64,000 bases of DNA. Origin: Knufia peltigerae. Its lineage: Eukaryota; Ascomycota; Eurotiomycetes; Chaetothyriales; Trichomeriaceae. This document shows, in pieces, positions 22,886 to 35,600 of the stretch. The stretch spans positions 248,001-312,000 of the forward strand of contig JAPDRN010000001.1 in the NCBI GenBank assembly GCA_030247855.1. Direction: 5' to 3'. Position 1 is the first letter of the stretch; every line of letters begins with the position of its first letter. Under the pieces are notes generated by a model. That model did not search any database and had not been told where the DNA came from. It worked only from the letters and a program-made list of their open reading frames with translations. The position numbers were made by a program, and so were the translations under genes.

Positions 22886-24758
22886 ATGGGTCTTCATCCT
22901 ACCATGTCTCGAGGAGGTGGTCGGACAGTGACTTCCTCCGAGCAAACGATCAACAAGCCTGATGAGACAACACCTCTCACGGCTGGCTGCGCAGACGCTA
23001 CAGCTCAGACAAGAGAGAAGTGGAAACCTGGTTCTGGGTTCATTTGGATTGAGATTGGTAAGAGCAGACAGCCTTTTGTCGGGAGTGTAATTCTGACCAT
23101 ATGCTAGCGATCTTTTCGAATGTCTTCCTGTCCGGTTTCGATGGTACCATTACCGCATCGACCTATGCTGTTATTGGATCCGAATTCAACGCTGCGAACA
23201 CAATATCATGGCTTACAACATCGTACCTGATCACGAGCACTGCATTCCAGCCACTGTATGGACGATTCTCTGATGTCTTGGGGCGACGAACTTGCTTCTT
23301 CACCGCCACTATAACGTTCCTGCTTGGCTGTTTGGGCTGTGCTCTTGCGCCAGATATAATCACCTTGAACCTCATGAGAGCGCTTACTGGGCTCGGTGGG
23401 GGAGGGCTCATGACGATGGCTACCATCATAAACTCAGACATGATACCATTCAAAGAGAGGGGGATGTATCAAGCTTGCCAGAATGTACTTCACGGATTTG
23501 GCTCTATCTGCGGAGCGTCCTTGGGGGGCTTAATTGCAGACACCATCGGTTGGCGCTGGTGCTTCCTCTGTCAAGTGCCTGTGTCAATGTTTGCCTTCAC
23601 CGTTGGGTATTTTGTAATAAAACAAGACGACAAAGCGCGCCCAGCATCGGATGAAGAGGCTGCAACTTCTCCTGAATCTAACTCGAGGTGGAGGCAAATT
23701 GATTTCGGTGGCGCATTACTCCTTGTTCTCGGGCTTTCTGCGCAATTGGCAGCCTTGAGTATGGGTGGCAATGACTATCCTTGGGGAGATTTTCGAGTAC
23801 TCACTGCTCTGCTTGTGAGTATGCTATTACTCGTGGCCTTGGTACGCGTCGAGATCCGTACTGGAGCTATTGCAGTGATGCCCATGTCCATGTTGAAAGG
23901 AACTCTTGCTGTATCGAATCTAATCAGCAATGTTTGCGTCGGCATGGCAGCATACTCGGTAAGTCATCCTGCCATAAATTAGGCAAATACTTGCTGAAGG
24001 ATGAATAGTTTCTGTTTGTTCTTCCCCTTTTTTTCCAAGTTGTTCTCCGCGACAGTGCCTCACAGGCAGGGATGCGACTTGTCATACCATCTTTGGCAAC
24101 ACCAGTGGGTGGGCTCATATCGGGCATCATAATGTCCCGCTGGGGCCGCCTGAGTGAGCTTGTTCGGACTGGATGCCTGCTGATGATGGTAGGGAATGCC
24201 CTTGTCGCTTCCCTGGAATACGAAGACTCGTCGTGGAAATACTTGGTGTACTTATTTCCAGCAAACTTCGGACAGGGGATGTCGTACCCTGCCATCCTTT
24301 TCACCTTCTTGGCTGCCTTTGATCACGATCGTGAGTACGTCCCCTCAAGGTATGGTGCTTCAGCTTACCCTCTGTAGAGCAAGCCGTTTCTACCTCAATG
24401 GTATATCTCTTTCGCTCCATGGGTACGGTCTGGGGTGTTGCGGCGTCATCTACATTGATACAAAACATCCTCGCACAAGAGCTGCCGTCGGCGCTTCACG
24501 GGATGCCAAACCAAGACAAAGTAAGCAGCCTTCGGACAATCAATGAATTACATCTGCTAACCCAGATTGGCACAGCTCATTGACGAGATTCGGCACTCTG
24601 TATCTGTGCTCAAGACACTCCCACCCGACGTTCAATTGGCCGCCCGTCATGTCTATTACACAGCACTTCGATATGCGTTCATTGCGAATACGGCAGTTGC
24701 GGCAGTCGCACTGATATCTGCATTCTTCGCCAAAGGGAAAAGCCTCCATCGATCTTAG
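22886..24758 (+). CDS. MFS transporter of the vacuolar basic amino acid (VBA)/DHA2 type
   Basis: Predicted 14-helix proton-coupled transporter close to fungal vacuolar basic amino acid transporters. Exons are 22886-23057, 23108-23958, 24009-24330, 24378-24520 and 24576-24758 (556 residues), with four introns of 47-55 nt, the last carrying a CTAACCC branch site. After a polar N-tail of about 55 residues comes VFLSGFDGTITASTYAVIG, the family helix-1 motif with the key aspartate, then SYLITSTAFQPLYGRFSDVL (motif A region GRFSDVLGRR) and GLGGGGLMTM. RSMGTVWGVAASSTLIQNIL is the conserved late-helix block. Substrate might be basic amino acids, but DHA2 drug exporters share these motifs. It is divergent from the arylsulfotransferase-like gene, 679 bases away. 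Confidence 0.87.
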
Positions 24759-25660
24759 TGACATACAACACTTGAAGTGCTTGAGCGATGGTCAAATCAA
24801 CTTGATACAGCTTCTCAGAGAACATCGGCCAAAAAGGGCGAGCCTCTTAGTTTCTCGGATAGATTACGTTCTTGCAGTACTGTCTTAGCCGTTGAGATAA
24901 AATATTAAAGTTGGTATCTAAATTATGGCTGATGTTTCTGATCCTGGAGTTGATTCGTGCAATTCCGCAGTATCAAGTGCTTGTTTGAACCTCAAGGGAG
25001 AAAGCTATCGTAATCTTCCCAGTGAGCCAAGTGCAAGAATACCAAGCCTGACGGACCGCCTTGATCTGAGTCAATTCAAGGTGTTGCCGACTCACGAGCA
25101 AAGCATTGCGATAAGCCAGCAAATGTGGATCCAAGGCTTAGGAGTCCAAGTCCGTTAGTGTCAAGATTCCACGTCGTCGGAGATCCACTCCGTTCATTGG
25201 CATGATATGGCTGTCGAGGTGCAAGGATTCTTCTCCCATGGAGTTTCACCCCGAAAGATTATACCCTTCAACCATAATACCGCTACCTAAATCGTAAGGC
25301 GGAAAATTGAAGTGGAGACTCCCTAACCTTCGAGGCTTTGGAGCCCCCGTGAGGGAAGAAGTACAGGCCCGTATGCTGACCTCAACCCACGACGGTCTGC
25401 CGTGTTCCTTGGTGCAATCAAGGACTTTTCTGGTCTTTCCGTCATTTCCAGAGATATTGCGTGATACAGCTGTGTTTTGGTGCACTCAACCAACCGATAA
25501 AGCTATCTGCAGCGAAAGCAGAGAAAGAGGCTCGTTGCGATATGCAGAAACCTATAAGATCTCCCAGGGTCTTCACACCACATACTACTAATATATCAAC
25601 ATTTTCATCCGGTATAGAGTTCACTCAATATAGTATCTCTACTGTTCATCTTCAAATAGT
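24759..25660. other. Intergenic region with one orphan small ORF
   Basis: About 900 bases between two plus-strand transporter genes. An ATG-initiated frame of 77 codons (24925-25158, beginning MADVSDPGVDSCNS) has protein-like composition but no recognisable similarity, and could be a small gene, a relic or chance. Otherwise nothing is seen; the Dal5-type promoter must lie in the right half. Confidence 0.45.
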
Positions 25661-27842
25661 ATGGATGAGAAAAGCACTCATACATCCGAAATGGCCAAAA
25701 ACGAAGAATCTAAAGGTATTGAGATGGGGGCTACGGTCCCTTTTGATATCGAGGACGACCAGAGCAGTAACAAAGATACATGGCTTGGATCAACTCAGCA
25801 ACACCCCTTCAGTGCGCCCGAGAATGCTCAATATTGGCAAAGTGTTTACGAGACGGCCAAATACGAGGGTCGACATCGATTTGATCCAACGTGTCAATGG
25901 AGTGCGAGCGAAGAGAAAAAACTTGTACGGAAGGTATGTTATCATCATGGCCTAAGCACTGTGCGTCCGTGGTCTTTGACAGTTATTCCAAGCTCAATTG
26001 GCGCATCATGGTCTGGGTCTGGATCATGTTCGCCTCACTTGACCTAGTCCGGCGGAATATCAATCGTGCGATTTCAGACAACATGGTAAGAACCATATTT
26101 CGGCCGATGGCTGGCACAATGAAGCTCATTTCGATAGCTTGATGACCTCAATATGAACACCAACGATTTCAACAGTGGGCAAACAATCTACCTCGCATCT
26201 TTCCTTGCAGCCGAGCTCCCAGGAGGCCTGTTGAGCAAGAAGATTGGTCCTGATGTTATGACTCCAATCTCGATCTGTATTTGGGGCATTATCTGCGCTT
26301 GTCAGTCTGTAATCAAGAACCGCACCGGCTTTTTCATCACAAGAGCTCTACTGGGCTTCTCCCAAGGAGGTTTGTCATATCTATACGTGTCAAGTTTTGT
26401 GCAATGATCATTACTGGCTCAGAATAACATATGTCTCTATACCTGATGCTGACAATCTACAAGGGTTCATTCCCGAGATGGTTCTCTACCTTTCCTACTT
26501 TTATAAATCCAACGAATTACCTATCCGACTTTCGATATTCTGGACGGCGATTCCTCTGACCCAGATCGTCGGAGCTTTGCTGGCAGCTGGACTTCTGAAG
26601 ATGCGAGGATTACACAACTGGGCAGGATGGCAATGGCTGTAGGTATCGATTGGCTTTTACCGTTTTCCAAAAGGCTAATACCAGGTTAGCCTTTTAATTG
26701 AAGGTCTTCTAAGCGTGGTTGTTGGGCTAGTCACGTTCTTGGTGATGCCAGCTAGTATTGCCGAGACCCATAAGATCTTCCGAGGTCGAGCAGCTTGGCT
26801 ACATTCAAAGACCGGGTGGTTCACTGAGAGAGAAGAGAAGATTGGCGTCAATCGGATTCTCCGCGACGACCCTTCCAAGGGAGACATGAACAACCGACAA
26901 CATGTTGACCTCAAAGGTATCTGGCATGCGGTCACAGACTACGATCTTTGGCCAACTTATATTGTGAGCTCCGTGACCGCTAATTATGACCATGGCTAAT
27001 GATGATGTACAAGCTTGGAATCACAGCATTCATCCCATTCCAACCTGCTGCCAATTATCTCTCTCTGACCCTACGGACTCTCGGATACTCTGTCTTTGAA
27101 GCGAACATGTTAGCAATTCCAGGCTATTTTCTATTCTTCGTCAACGTGAGTGAGCAAGACATAGTATTGATGGATCTCCTGAATGACAATGCGATAAGAT
27201 TCTTGTGGTTGTCTGGATGAGCGAAAGATACCGCGAACGTCTTATTTTCAGTTCCCTCAGCAATTGGTGGATGTTGCCATTTTTCATCGGTCTGCTAGCG
27301 ATACCGACGACGGCTAGTCCATGGGTACGCTACGCACTGCTCACGGGAATAAACGGCGAGCCTTATTGTGAGTGAAGCTTATCTTCTGGCATTTCAATGT
27401 GTCGTTAACCACGGTCAAAAACAGCTCATGCGATCCTTGTCGGGATGATCTCTCGAAACTCCAACAGTGTCGGTACAAGAGCTGTGTCGGCAGCAGTATA
27501 CAACATTTGTTATCAAATAGGTTCTATTGTGGCAGTCAATATCTATCGAAACGACGACAAGCCCTACTGTGAGTCTTTTTACAACCTCAGCATAATGCTA
27601 GCCATGTCTTCGATCTGTTGTGCTGATATCATTTTAACACAGACTATCGTGGAAACAAGATCCTTGTAGGCATTACTTCGGCCAATATTGTACTGTTCTA
27701 TGTGGCAAAATGGTACTACGTCAAGCGAAATCAGCAGAAAGGCAAGCGATGGAACGCTCTGAGCGACTTCGACCAAGCGAACTACTTGTCGACTACCAAG
27801 GATACTGGTACCAAGAGACTTAACGTTCGTTTTGCTCATTGA
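25661..27842 (+). CDS. MFS transporter, Dal5/allantoate permease-type anion:cation symporter
   Basis: Importer of the Dal5-like ACS family, whose members take up allantoate, vitamins such as nicotinate or biotin, and similar small acids. Nine exons: 25661-25933, 25993-26085, 26138-26369, 26464-26638, 26690-26963, 27014-27145, 27199-27367, 27425-27568 and 27643-27842, giving 563 residues. Every junction restores continuity: VRK-LNWRIMVWVWIMFASLDLV, NRAISDNM-LDDLNMNTNDFN, GFSQG-GFIPEMVLYLSYFYK, QWLLLIEG, and DKPYY-RGNKILVGI. NRAISDNM...MNTNDFN and YLSYFYKSNELPIRLS are the family hallmarks. About 12 helices are visible, with a long acidic N-terminal tail. The high intron number contrasts with its single-exon neighbours. 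Substrate unknown. Confidence 0.86.
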
Positions 27843-28381
27843 GTGCCCTATTAGAATGTTTGAAGATGAATCGAAGCCATATAGGCAGAGGTGGATGTTT
27901 CTTAGCTACGGTGCGGTAGAAGATCACTTTGTTTCTACGTTCAAGGGATTTGCTGGCGCGACATCTTCGAGTAGTTGTCTTTTATGGTTGGCTTTATGGA
28001 TCTTCGGAAAGCCTTAGCTCCATAAGTTCTCCTTCTCACTACACTAGAATTTTACAAATTGCTCTCAAGACAAAATATCAATCAACTCAGTGCGAGAGCC
28101 TTTTTCCTATCAGCTTTCGCTGGAGGAGAGTGGTCAGGCTGACAATGCCAGGGGTGCGCAAGGCTGAGAGCAAATAAAAGCAGCAATGCAGAGTTTCTCG
28201 AAGAGGCAGCAGCGGAGAAACATCTCCAAACCGTGTCCAAACGCTAACAAATAATTAAAAGGGACCTTTGAACATGACAGACTGGCATCGTCAACGTTCG
28301 TGAGACTTGAAAAGACCCGAGATTCCAAATTCCCCTGGCCACCTGCAAAGACCCAAAAAAGATCTCTCTGCTCACGGGAAA
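27843..28381. other. Intergenic region upstream of YIF1
   Basis: About 540 bases between two plus-strand genes, with no supported ORF. An in-frame extension of the YIF1 frame to 28307 has no ATG and is rejected. It should hold the YIF1 promoter. Confidence 0.55.
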
Positions 28382-29653
28382 ATGCAACGGACACCCTTTC
28401 AGCCGCCTCAGAAATCCCCCGAACTCTTCCATCCCCGACCTCAGCACATCTCACAGGTACCCAACCTGCGGTCACCGCCTCCTCCGGTGTCCCAGCAAGG
28501 TTCGCAACCTCAGATGAATAGCTATGGCAACCCTTACCAGTCTCCTCCGGCAGCTGGCGGCGGGGGCGCCGGTGGAGCAGGAGCAGGAGCAGGAGGATTC
28601 GGGCAGAACTTCAACTTCATAAATGATCCGACTGCGCAGATGTCGTTTCAAGTAGGCCAACATGCGATGAAGGCCGGTCAAGAATACATGGAGCAAAACG
28701 TACGTTGTAGAAACACGACGCACCCTTGGTGATTCACCCAAGGGACCCCATTCGCTGACCCCTTCTCCCGTCTCGCGCAGTTGAACCGGTACATTTCCAT
28801 ATCCGCGTTGAAACACTACTTCAACGTGTCGAACTCGTACGTCGTCCGAAAGTTGATCCTCGTCCTCTTTCCGTGGCGCCACAAACCATGGACTCGACAA
28901 CAAGCAAGGATGACCACCTCCTCCACGGCGGCAGACGGCACCATGACCCAACAGTCCTACTCGTTCAATTACCTCCCTCCCCGCGACGACCTCAACTCTC
29001 CAGACATGTACATTCCGATCATGGCGTTAATAACCTACATTCTGCTCTCGACCGTTTTGGCGGGCATAAGAGGATCCTTCCATCCCGAACTATTGGGCAG
29101 CATCACGAGCACGGCGATTGCGGTCATCTTTTTCGAAATCATCGTTCTCAAGTTAGCCATGTACATGCTCAGCATCAGCAACGATTCTCAACTACTCGAC
29201 TTGATGGCGTATTCTGGTTACAAGTTTGTCGGGGTGATAGTCACCTTGTTCTTCAGCGAAGTCTTGACCGGAGGAAGTGGAACGAACAACTGGGTCGGTT
29301 GGACACTGTTCTTGTACACATGGTACGCGAACGCATTCTTTTTGGTAAGTGTACCCTCCCCCTCCGGACCGCGTGCAAGGCAATGTTCCGGGATGAGATC
29401 TGGGGGACTATCACTAATAAACATTTTGCAGCTTCGGTCTTTAAAGTACGTTCTCCTACCGGATAGCTCTGGAGATCCTTCGGCCATGCGTGGTGGGAGT
29501 TCATATACCGTGGCTCGAGCACAAAAGAACCGAAGGACATATTTTTTGGCCCTGTACGCCTTTTTCGTACAAATGTTGTTCATGTGGATTTTGAGCCGTG
29601 AAGAGGCTGCCGTCAAGACCGTTGCTAGCAAATTGAGCGGACCCAAGGTTTAG
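28382..29653 (+). CDS. YIF1: Yif1 (Hrf1) family ER-Golgi vesicle protein
   Basis: Membrane protein that pairs with Yip1 and Rab GTPases on COPII vesicles and Golgi membranes. Exons are 28382-28699, 28781-29344 and 29432-29653 (367 residues), with phase-0 introns of 81 and 87 nt. The N-terminal 100 residues are rich in proline, glutamine and glycine, including an (A/G)-rich run. The conserved domain starts at NDPTAQMSFQVGQ and continues MEQN-LNRYISISALKHYFNVS, VVRKLILVLFPWRHKPW, NSPDMYIPIMALITYIL and the C-terminal YFLALYAFFVQMLFMWILSR. Five hydrophobic helices lie between about residues 185 and 360, as in other Yif1 proteins. First of several trafficking genes in the next 27 kb. Confidence 0.93.
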
Positions 29654-32600
29654 ATGACGCCTAAACAAAAAAAGAAATACAATGACGTTGACGATACCAT
29701 TTGTTATAAAAGAATCCGCGACATTCGTGCGTGATTCAACAATTACGTTTCACCCATGACCAATTCCTCGCCTCTCTCTTTCTACAACCCAACGCATATT
29801 CCTAGCTTAAGAAAGCCTTCCTGAATGGGCCTGGACCTTGAAACGGGTATTCGATCCACCCCCCGGAGGGTGGACATGACAAGACGTGCCTGACCGCTCT
29901 CGTATCGTTGCGAGGTTTCGAGCCGGTCGGTTCTTTCAGAAAAATCCTTTTCGTGGACCCCTGGGGAAACGTCTCTACTGCGCCACAAGGGAGAATCGTC
30001 GTCGTTTATGCATCTACCATCGACAGCAGATGCGAACGGTTGATCACGACGGACAGAGACGAAACAGCGATAATGATGATGATGGTGGTGGTCCAGAAAT
30101 GGTTTCTGGATGGAAAACATACCTAGGTTGTGACACAAGTGCTACGTTCTTCAGCTCAGCAGCCCTGGACGACGGACCACTAGAGAATAACCACCGGACT
30201 CCTTTCTTCCTTTCCCCCTTTTTTCTTTCCAGAACAATGCCACGATACACACAATCAAATGAGATCCATTGGTGGAATGAACCGACTTTGTTACGGTGAT
30301 TTGATAAATATGAAAAGAAAACCCTTCCGTTTAAGCAAATTAGATGCTTGCTTACATCATCTTCCTGCCTTTCTATTCTTACCACACAGGCACATTACTT
30401 GGTTCAAAATCTTCGCATGTCGTTCAATTTTTCAATGTTCACAGCCCAACTTACTTCAAAGCTATTGGTCACATTGAGCAAGTGTCTTTTTCTGCGTTCG
30501 AAGCACAACCAAGGACCTGATGGGGAGACAAGGAAACGAGTAACAAGAACAAACCTAGTCCAGGAGAACACGGGCAATGTCGTTCCGTAGACAATTCTAA
30601 ACCTCCCAAACGAACATGGTCTAGAAGAATAGGACAATTACTTCTCTCCTCCTACTAAGAAAAGTACAAGCACGGTAAATCTTCTGACCTCGGGGATATT
30701 TTCGGTAGGCAAGGGGAAAAACACCCACTACAAACCTGGAAGGACATGGAACAGGTAAACCGTTCAAACGTCCCCCAACCGTGACTGATCCGTCTCATCC
30801 CACGCGGGACTAAAACAAGTTTTCGAGGGCGCAAAAGGCTATTCTGAGTTACTCGACTGACAAACCTCATCCTTGACAATGCCACGGTAGGAGGAAAACG
30901 GAAACAATGGATGGTTACCGGTTAAGCGGCAAGCGCGCACGAGCGGTCGGCCCGCCATGATCGAAAGGTCGTGTACTGTATGTCGCTCCAGAGAGTGGGA
31001 ACTGTGGGCATACACACACAAACCGGGCCGCATTTGACCTGTCTTCGCTCTTTACAACGACCACATTGCCTTGTCCAGACCGAGCTAGCTCTTGCGAGCA
31101 TGCTTGCAGGGACGAATATACGAACTGCGGCAAACTTCCAAGGGATTTTCCTACGGCAAACTTTGCTCTGACCGAGCATATGCAGGTCAGAGACGCTGCA
31201 ACGAACCTATCGGAGTTTCGAATGAGGGTGAAGCATCGTGCAGTGCCCGGGTTCACCACATGCATAACGGGGGGAGGGGGGCCGGGTCATACCATGGAAA
31301 CAAGGTTTCAAGTCTGAAGGACCACGTCAGTGCAGAGATAGTGAGACGACTCACAACCATCAGGTATACCGGGATGTTCAAGTAAGAATCAGGATGGCTC
31401 GCTTCAAGGGGTTGAGCAGAGCGAGACCAGAACACGTATTTGTTCATGTGCCAGACAGGTGGGCCCCTTGGACGATATGCACAAAAAGATGTCGTGTCTC
31501 ATGAACCACCATGTACACCTCCACGGGACGGTCTCTCCGTTACATGGTGACCCAACTTGGCTCAATTCCCAGACCCAAAGGCTGGCAGATAACCAATCGC
31601 GTCAACCGGGAAACGCGTCGTTGCTCTCCTTCTGATGGCTGACCGAAAGAAGTCCTGCTGCTGCAGTGGTTGAAATCTCCGATGGCCGGAGAACAACAGC
31701 TCAACCTTGCAGAAATTATCAGCGTTACGAAATATTCTGTTGGTCTCTGCATATGATGCCCCATACCGTACTCGTATCGGCGCGAACCTGCGTCCTGAAA
31801 TTCGACCGCGCACATCGTCAACCTTAGCTCCGCAGGAGATATCGTTCAAAGGTCAAATCGTGAGCGTATTGGACGCCCAAGAACGAACTCAAACAGGCCG
31901 AAAATCCACGAAAGTCCAGGGGCTTGTCCCGCGCGCCCAACAAAGACCCCGACGGGGGATGATACTTGCATCGGACCACCCACTGGTGGGGTCCCAGTCC
32001 TTAGGTCAGCATCCCTTCGTAAGAATGCCCTGTATATGTAAGCCAGGCCCAGGTGAGGGAACTCCATAGCGCTGCAGTAGCGTAGCTAGTTCATGAAAGA
32101 AGATGCAACAGCTTTTCGAATGAGTATCCACTTGATGCAAAGAAAGGGCCCGAGCTGGTCACCAGCAATGGAAGTGATCACGTCGTTCCTTTCCCTGCTT
32201 TCGGAACCGCCGCCGTGCAAAATTGGCTACCATCCTGGTCACAATCGCTGATTAGATTCCTGAACTGGTTGCCTTGAGCATCACGCGTATCAACGATCAT
32301 CATGCACATGTTCCCGCGGATACCTACCGGTGAGGGACAAGTGCCGACATTATTGTCTGATGTCTGGGCGACCTCGCTCACCGATGGTCCTTTTGGAAAG
32401 GAGTTGAGGATCCACGATTCTTTAATGATACGGGAAAAACTCCCGCCATCGTATTCGGAACCCGTCGAATGCGCGCAGGCATCAATCTAGAGAACGTTCG
32501 CTCCCATCACGAAACGTCAAAAGGGGCCAAAACAACCCTGTTGCGAGGCGACTGTAGCACTTTGGGCAGTAGACTGAGGCAGTCTGACCAAATGACAGAC

Positions 32601-35600
32601 CCAGCAGGTCCGGACGAGCAGTAGTGTCGTGGCGAGAGTGCCCGGTTATTTTGTTGCTCTGCAGTCGCCAACCCAGGCGCTAGTGAAGGCAGAAGTCAGC
32701 GCCTTGACACCTTAGGTATGGAACTACCGATCAGACATGAACAATTTGATGGGTGTTAAGCCTCCAATAGACTAGCAGAAGTGGCAGCGAACCATACCAA
32801 CTTTGGCATTTGGTGGAATAGAATGTAGTCCGAAGTATGGTCCCCAAGGTACCACCCAGGACGTATTCTCTCTGGACCAACAATGCGCGACCATAGGACC
32901 ACAGACACACCATTTGAGTGTCTGAGTAGCCTCAATACACTTTGTCAGTGGGTCAGGCCGAGTAGACTTCATCAAAGTGTGACTTTTGACGAGTACACTT
33001 GTTTCTTCTTTGGGCCTAAAAGAGGCAGAAGACTCGATTTGAGCGACGATCGGGGCATCAAATCCCGAGACGGGCGACGGTTTCTAGTAGTTGAACTGGC
33101 CCGGCACCGGACAATATTGTTAGACTGTTCGACGGCATGGCCCCGTGGAAACCGTGTTGGTCATAGGACGCTCTCTAGGCCATCAGACGATTACTCCGCG
33201 ACGGCAGGACGAAGGGCATTTTGGTAAAGCCTCCGTGCGCGGGAGGACGCTGGTCGATGAGGCGTACACTGTAGCCTTGTGCCGAGTCCGAGATGGCAAG
33301 CCTCTTGCGCCGATGGCACCGTAGAGGAGTCGCTGTAAGTCGATAGTCTCACATGGCGTGTTCGCATGCATTGTCAGCTGGTATACTTTTCTGTCGGACT
33401 TGATGACATATTATTCCCCTCGTTCTGAACTTTTGGACCCAAGATGCGATGAATCGTAGGTCGCCACATTACTCTCGATGCGGTGCATTGTGAGATCTGC
33501 GTGTTTCGATACGTCTTGAAGGCGGCATAAGCAGGCAGAAAAAGAGGATACGAGCACACGCCACCGCCACATGCACGGCGCGAGGCAGAAGGGAGGAGTT
33601 CGGAATGGGGGAATAAACGGTTCGAAGTTGGCGATCTGGAGCCGAGATGGCCTAAAGAGGCGAAAGGTAGGGATGGAGTGGGCGACGGCTTGATGGATCC
33701 GCTGGTCCAAATAGTGTGTTGTAGAGTGAACTACTGTCACTACTTGGGGGAGTAATAGGTCGCCTCAGATTCTGTCGACGAGGTGGTGGATGGTGGAGGT
33801 GGCGAAGGCGAAGATTTCCAATCATATGGACGCGGACGATTTGCCAATTGAGAATTCCACCATCATCGGGATTATTCAGCTGCATTTACTAAATTCATTA
33901 GCGACCCATCACCATTGAAGTATTCGAGTTCATTACCTGCGATATCGTATGACTTTTTGTTCTTCTAGGTCCGATCTCGTCGTGGCCTTGCGATCTGACT
34001 CCGAGGATGAATATGGTGGCTCTTGACCAGTAGGTAAAGGAACAAGTGACAGTGGTGGGACATATTTCTCGTAAATATCATTAAAAATAAAATGAATCCC
34101 GAAGTTGTAATTATTGCAAATGCCTTCGACTTCGAAGGTCGTTCCCGTTACGTGCAGACCTTATTTTTTAAACTCAGACCAAAGATAGCAAGTGTTTCCG
34201 ACGATGCATTGATCAAAATTGGTACATTTGGTGTGGCAATTTATTTCCTCCTTGGGATGGAAAGCATTGTTATGTGATCTCATCACATCACGGCCAAATA
34301 CGGTGAGTTTGTGGTGAGAGCAGGGGAGAGTAGATGATTACTGGCTGTTGAACCACTATATCGGCTTCTGATGGGCTCAATCTACAATGTTGATCTATCG
34401 GCCGTTATCTGAACAAAGAGTAATCAGTCAACCCAGGTACCGGACCAACCTTCTCAAAAGGCACCACACCCCTTTTTCTCAGTACTGACACCCAATGTGG
34501 TGGGTTTTGGATCAGGTACCCGTCAGCTGCCACGCGCCAGACCGGTGAAGATGGCGAACTACTAGATGCGGTAGAGGTTTGGCCCCAATCGCAACGTCCG
34601 TTGTCATGGCCGGGTTTGGTGAGAAATGGCACGATAGCATTACCCCGTATTGTTCTGATATTCCACGGCGGCTTCTACTCGTACTCGTACTGTGCGAACA
34701 GCAGATCACTTTCTTTTCATTCCCACCTTGTTCATCAATGATCGACCGCAGATCAATCTGGAACTGCAACTCGGGGCTCCATTCCCCGAACCATGACAAA
34801 AACACCAACTTTTCTCGACATCGATCGACCGTCATGGACGAACATGGTGTGTGTTCGCGTAAACCAAGCACGACGATGAGGACACAAATCTCCTTTCCTG
34901 GGCACGGCGTTTCAGGAAATGGTCCAGAAAAGGATATGTCATGGTCTTTGCTGCCGAAGGGGCAACAGTGGGATCCACTTCTAGACGACCATCGACTTTG
35001 TTCTTTATCTCGCGCATCATTTGACAATATATTGCCGAAAGCCTCAAAGTCGGGCCGAAATATCAAGGCTGCGACCTTAAGAGCTCATGCATGCGCCTAG
35101 GGCTACTCCGTGATCACACAACACACACATACCCTCGTGCCATAAGCTCACACTAACCATTGTGTCATGGGACGCGAACTTTGCGAGCAACCACCTTCTC
35201 GCGCGCAACCTCGCCCTTGCAGATGAGAAGAGTCTTCTCTCGAGAACTTGGAGGGTGGAAGCTTCAAGAATTTGAAGGCGTCAGCCTGCCTAAAAAGGAA
35301 AGCATAAATGTCCTGATCTAGATCAACAGCCATAAGGAAAGCTGTAGAAGGCTGCTTGCCGGGCTTTTTGTGTTCCACCTACTTTGACTCTTGCACCTTC
35401 CTGTTCGACATGGAGGTCGGGATAAGCTCGAGATACATCGCACATGTACCACGGCGTCAGGCCGTGTGTCTGAGCCTCGCGCATCATCCGGCACTTGTTT
35501 TACGGGATAATCGCACGCACTCGCAGTCGAACTGATCTAACCAGTAGACGCTCGATAGATCTATCGAGCTTAGATATAGTAGTGCCAGGATTGTGTGCGG

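Noticed and set aside
24925..25158. 77-codon frame as a real gene
   Set aside because: It has an ATG and reasonable composition but no similarity, no clear context and no supporting splice structure, so it is only mentioned in the gap entry.
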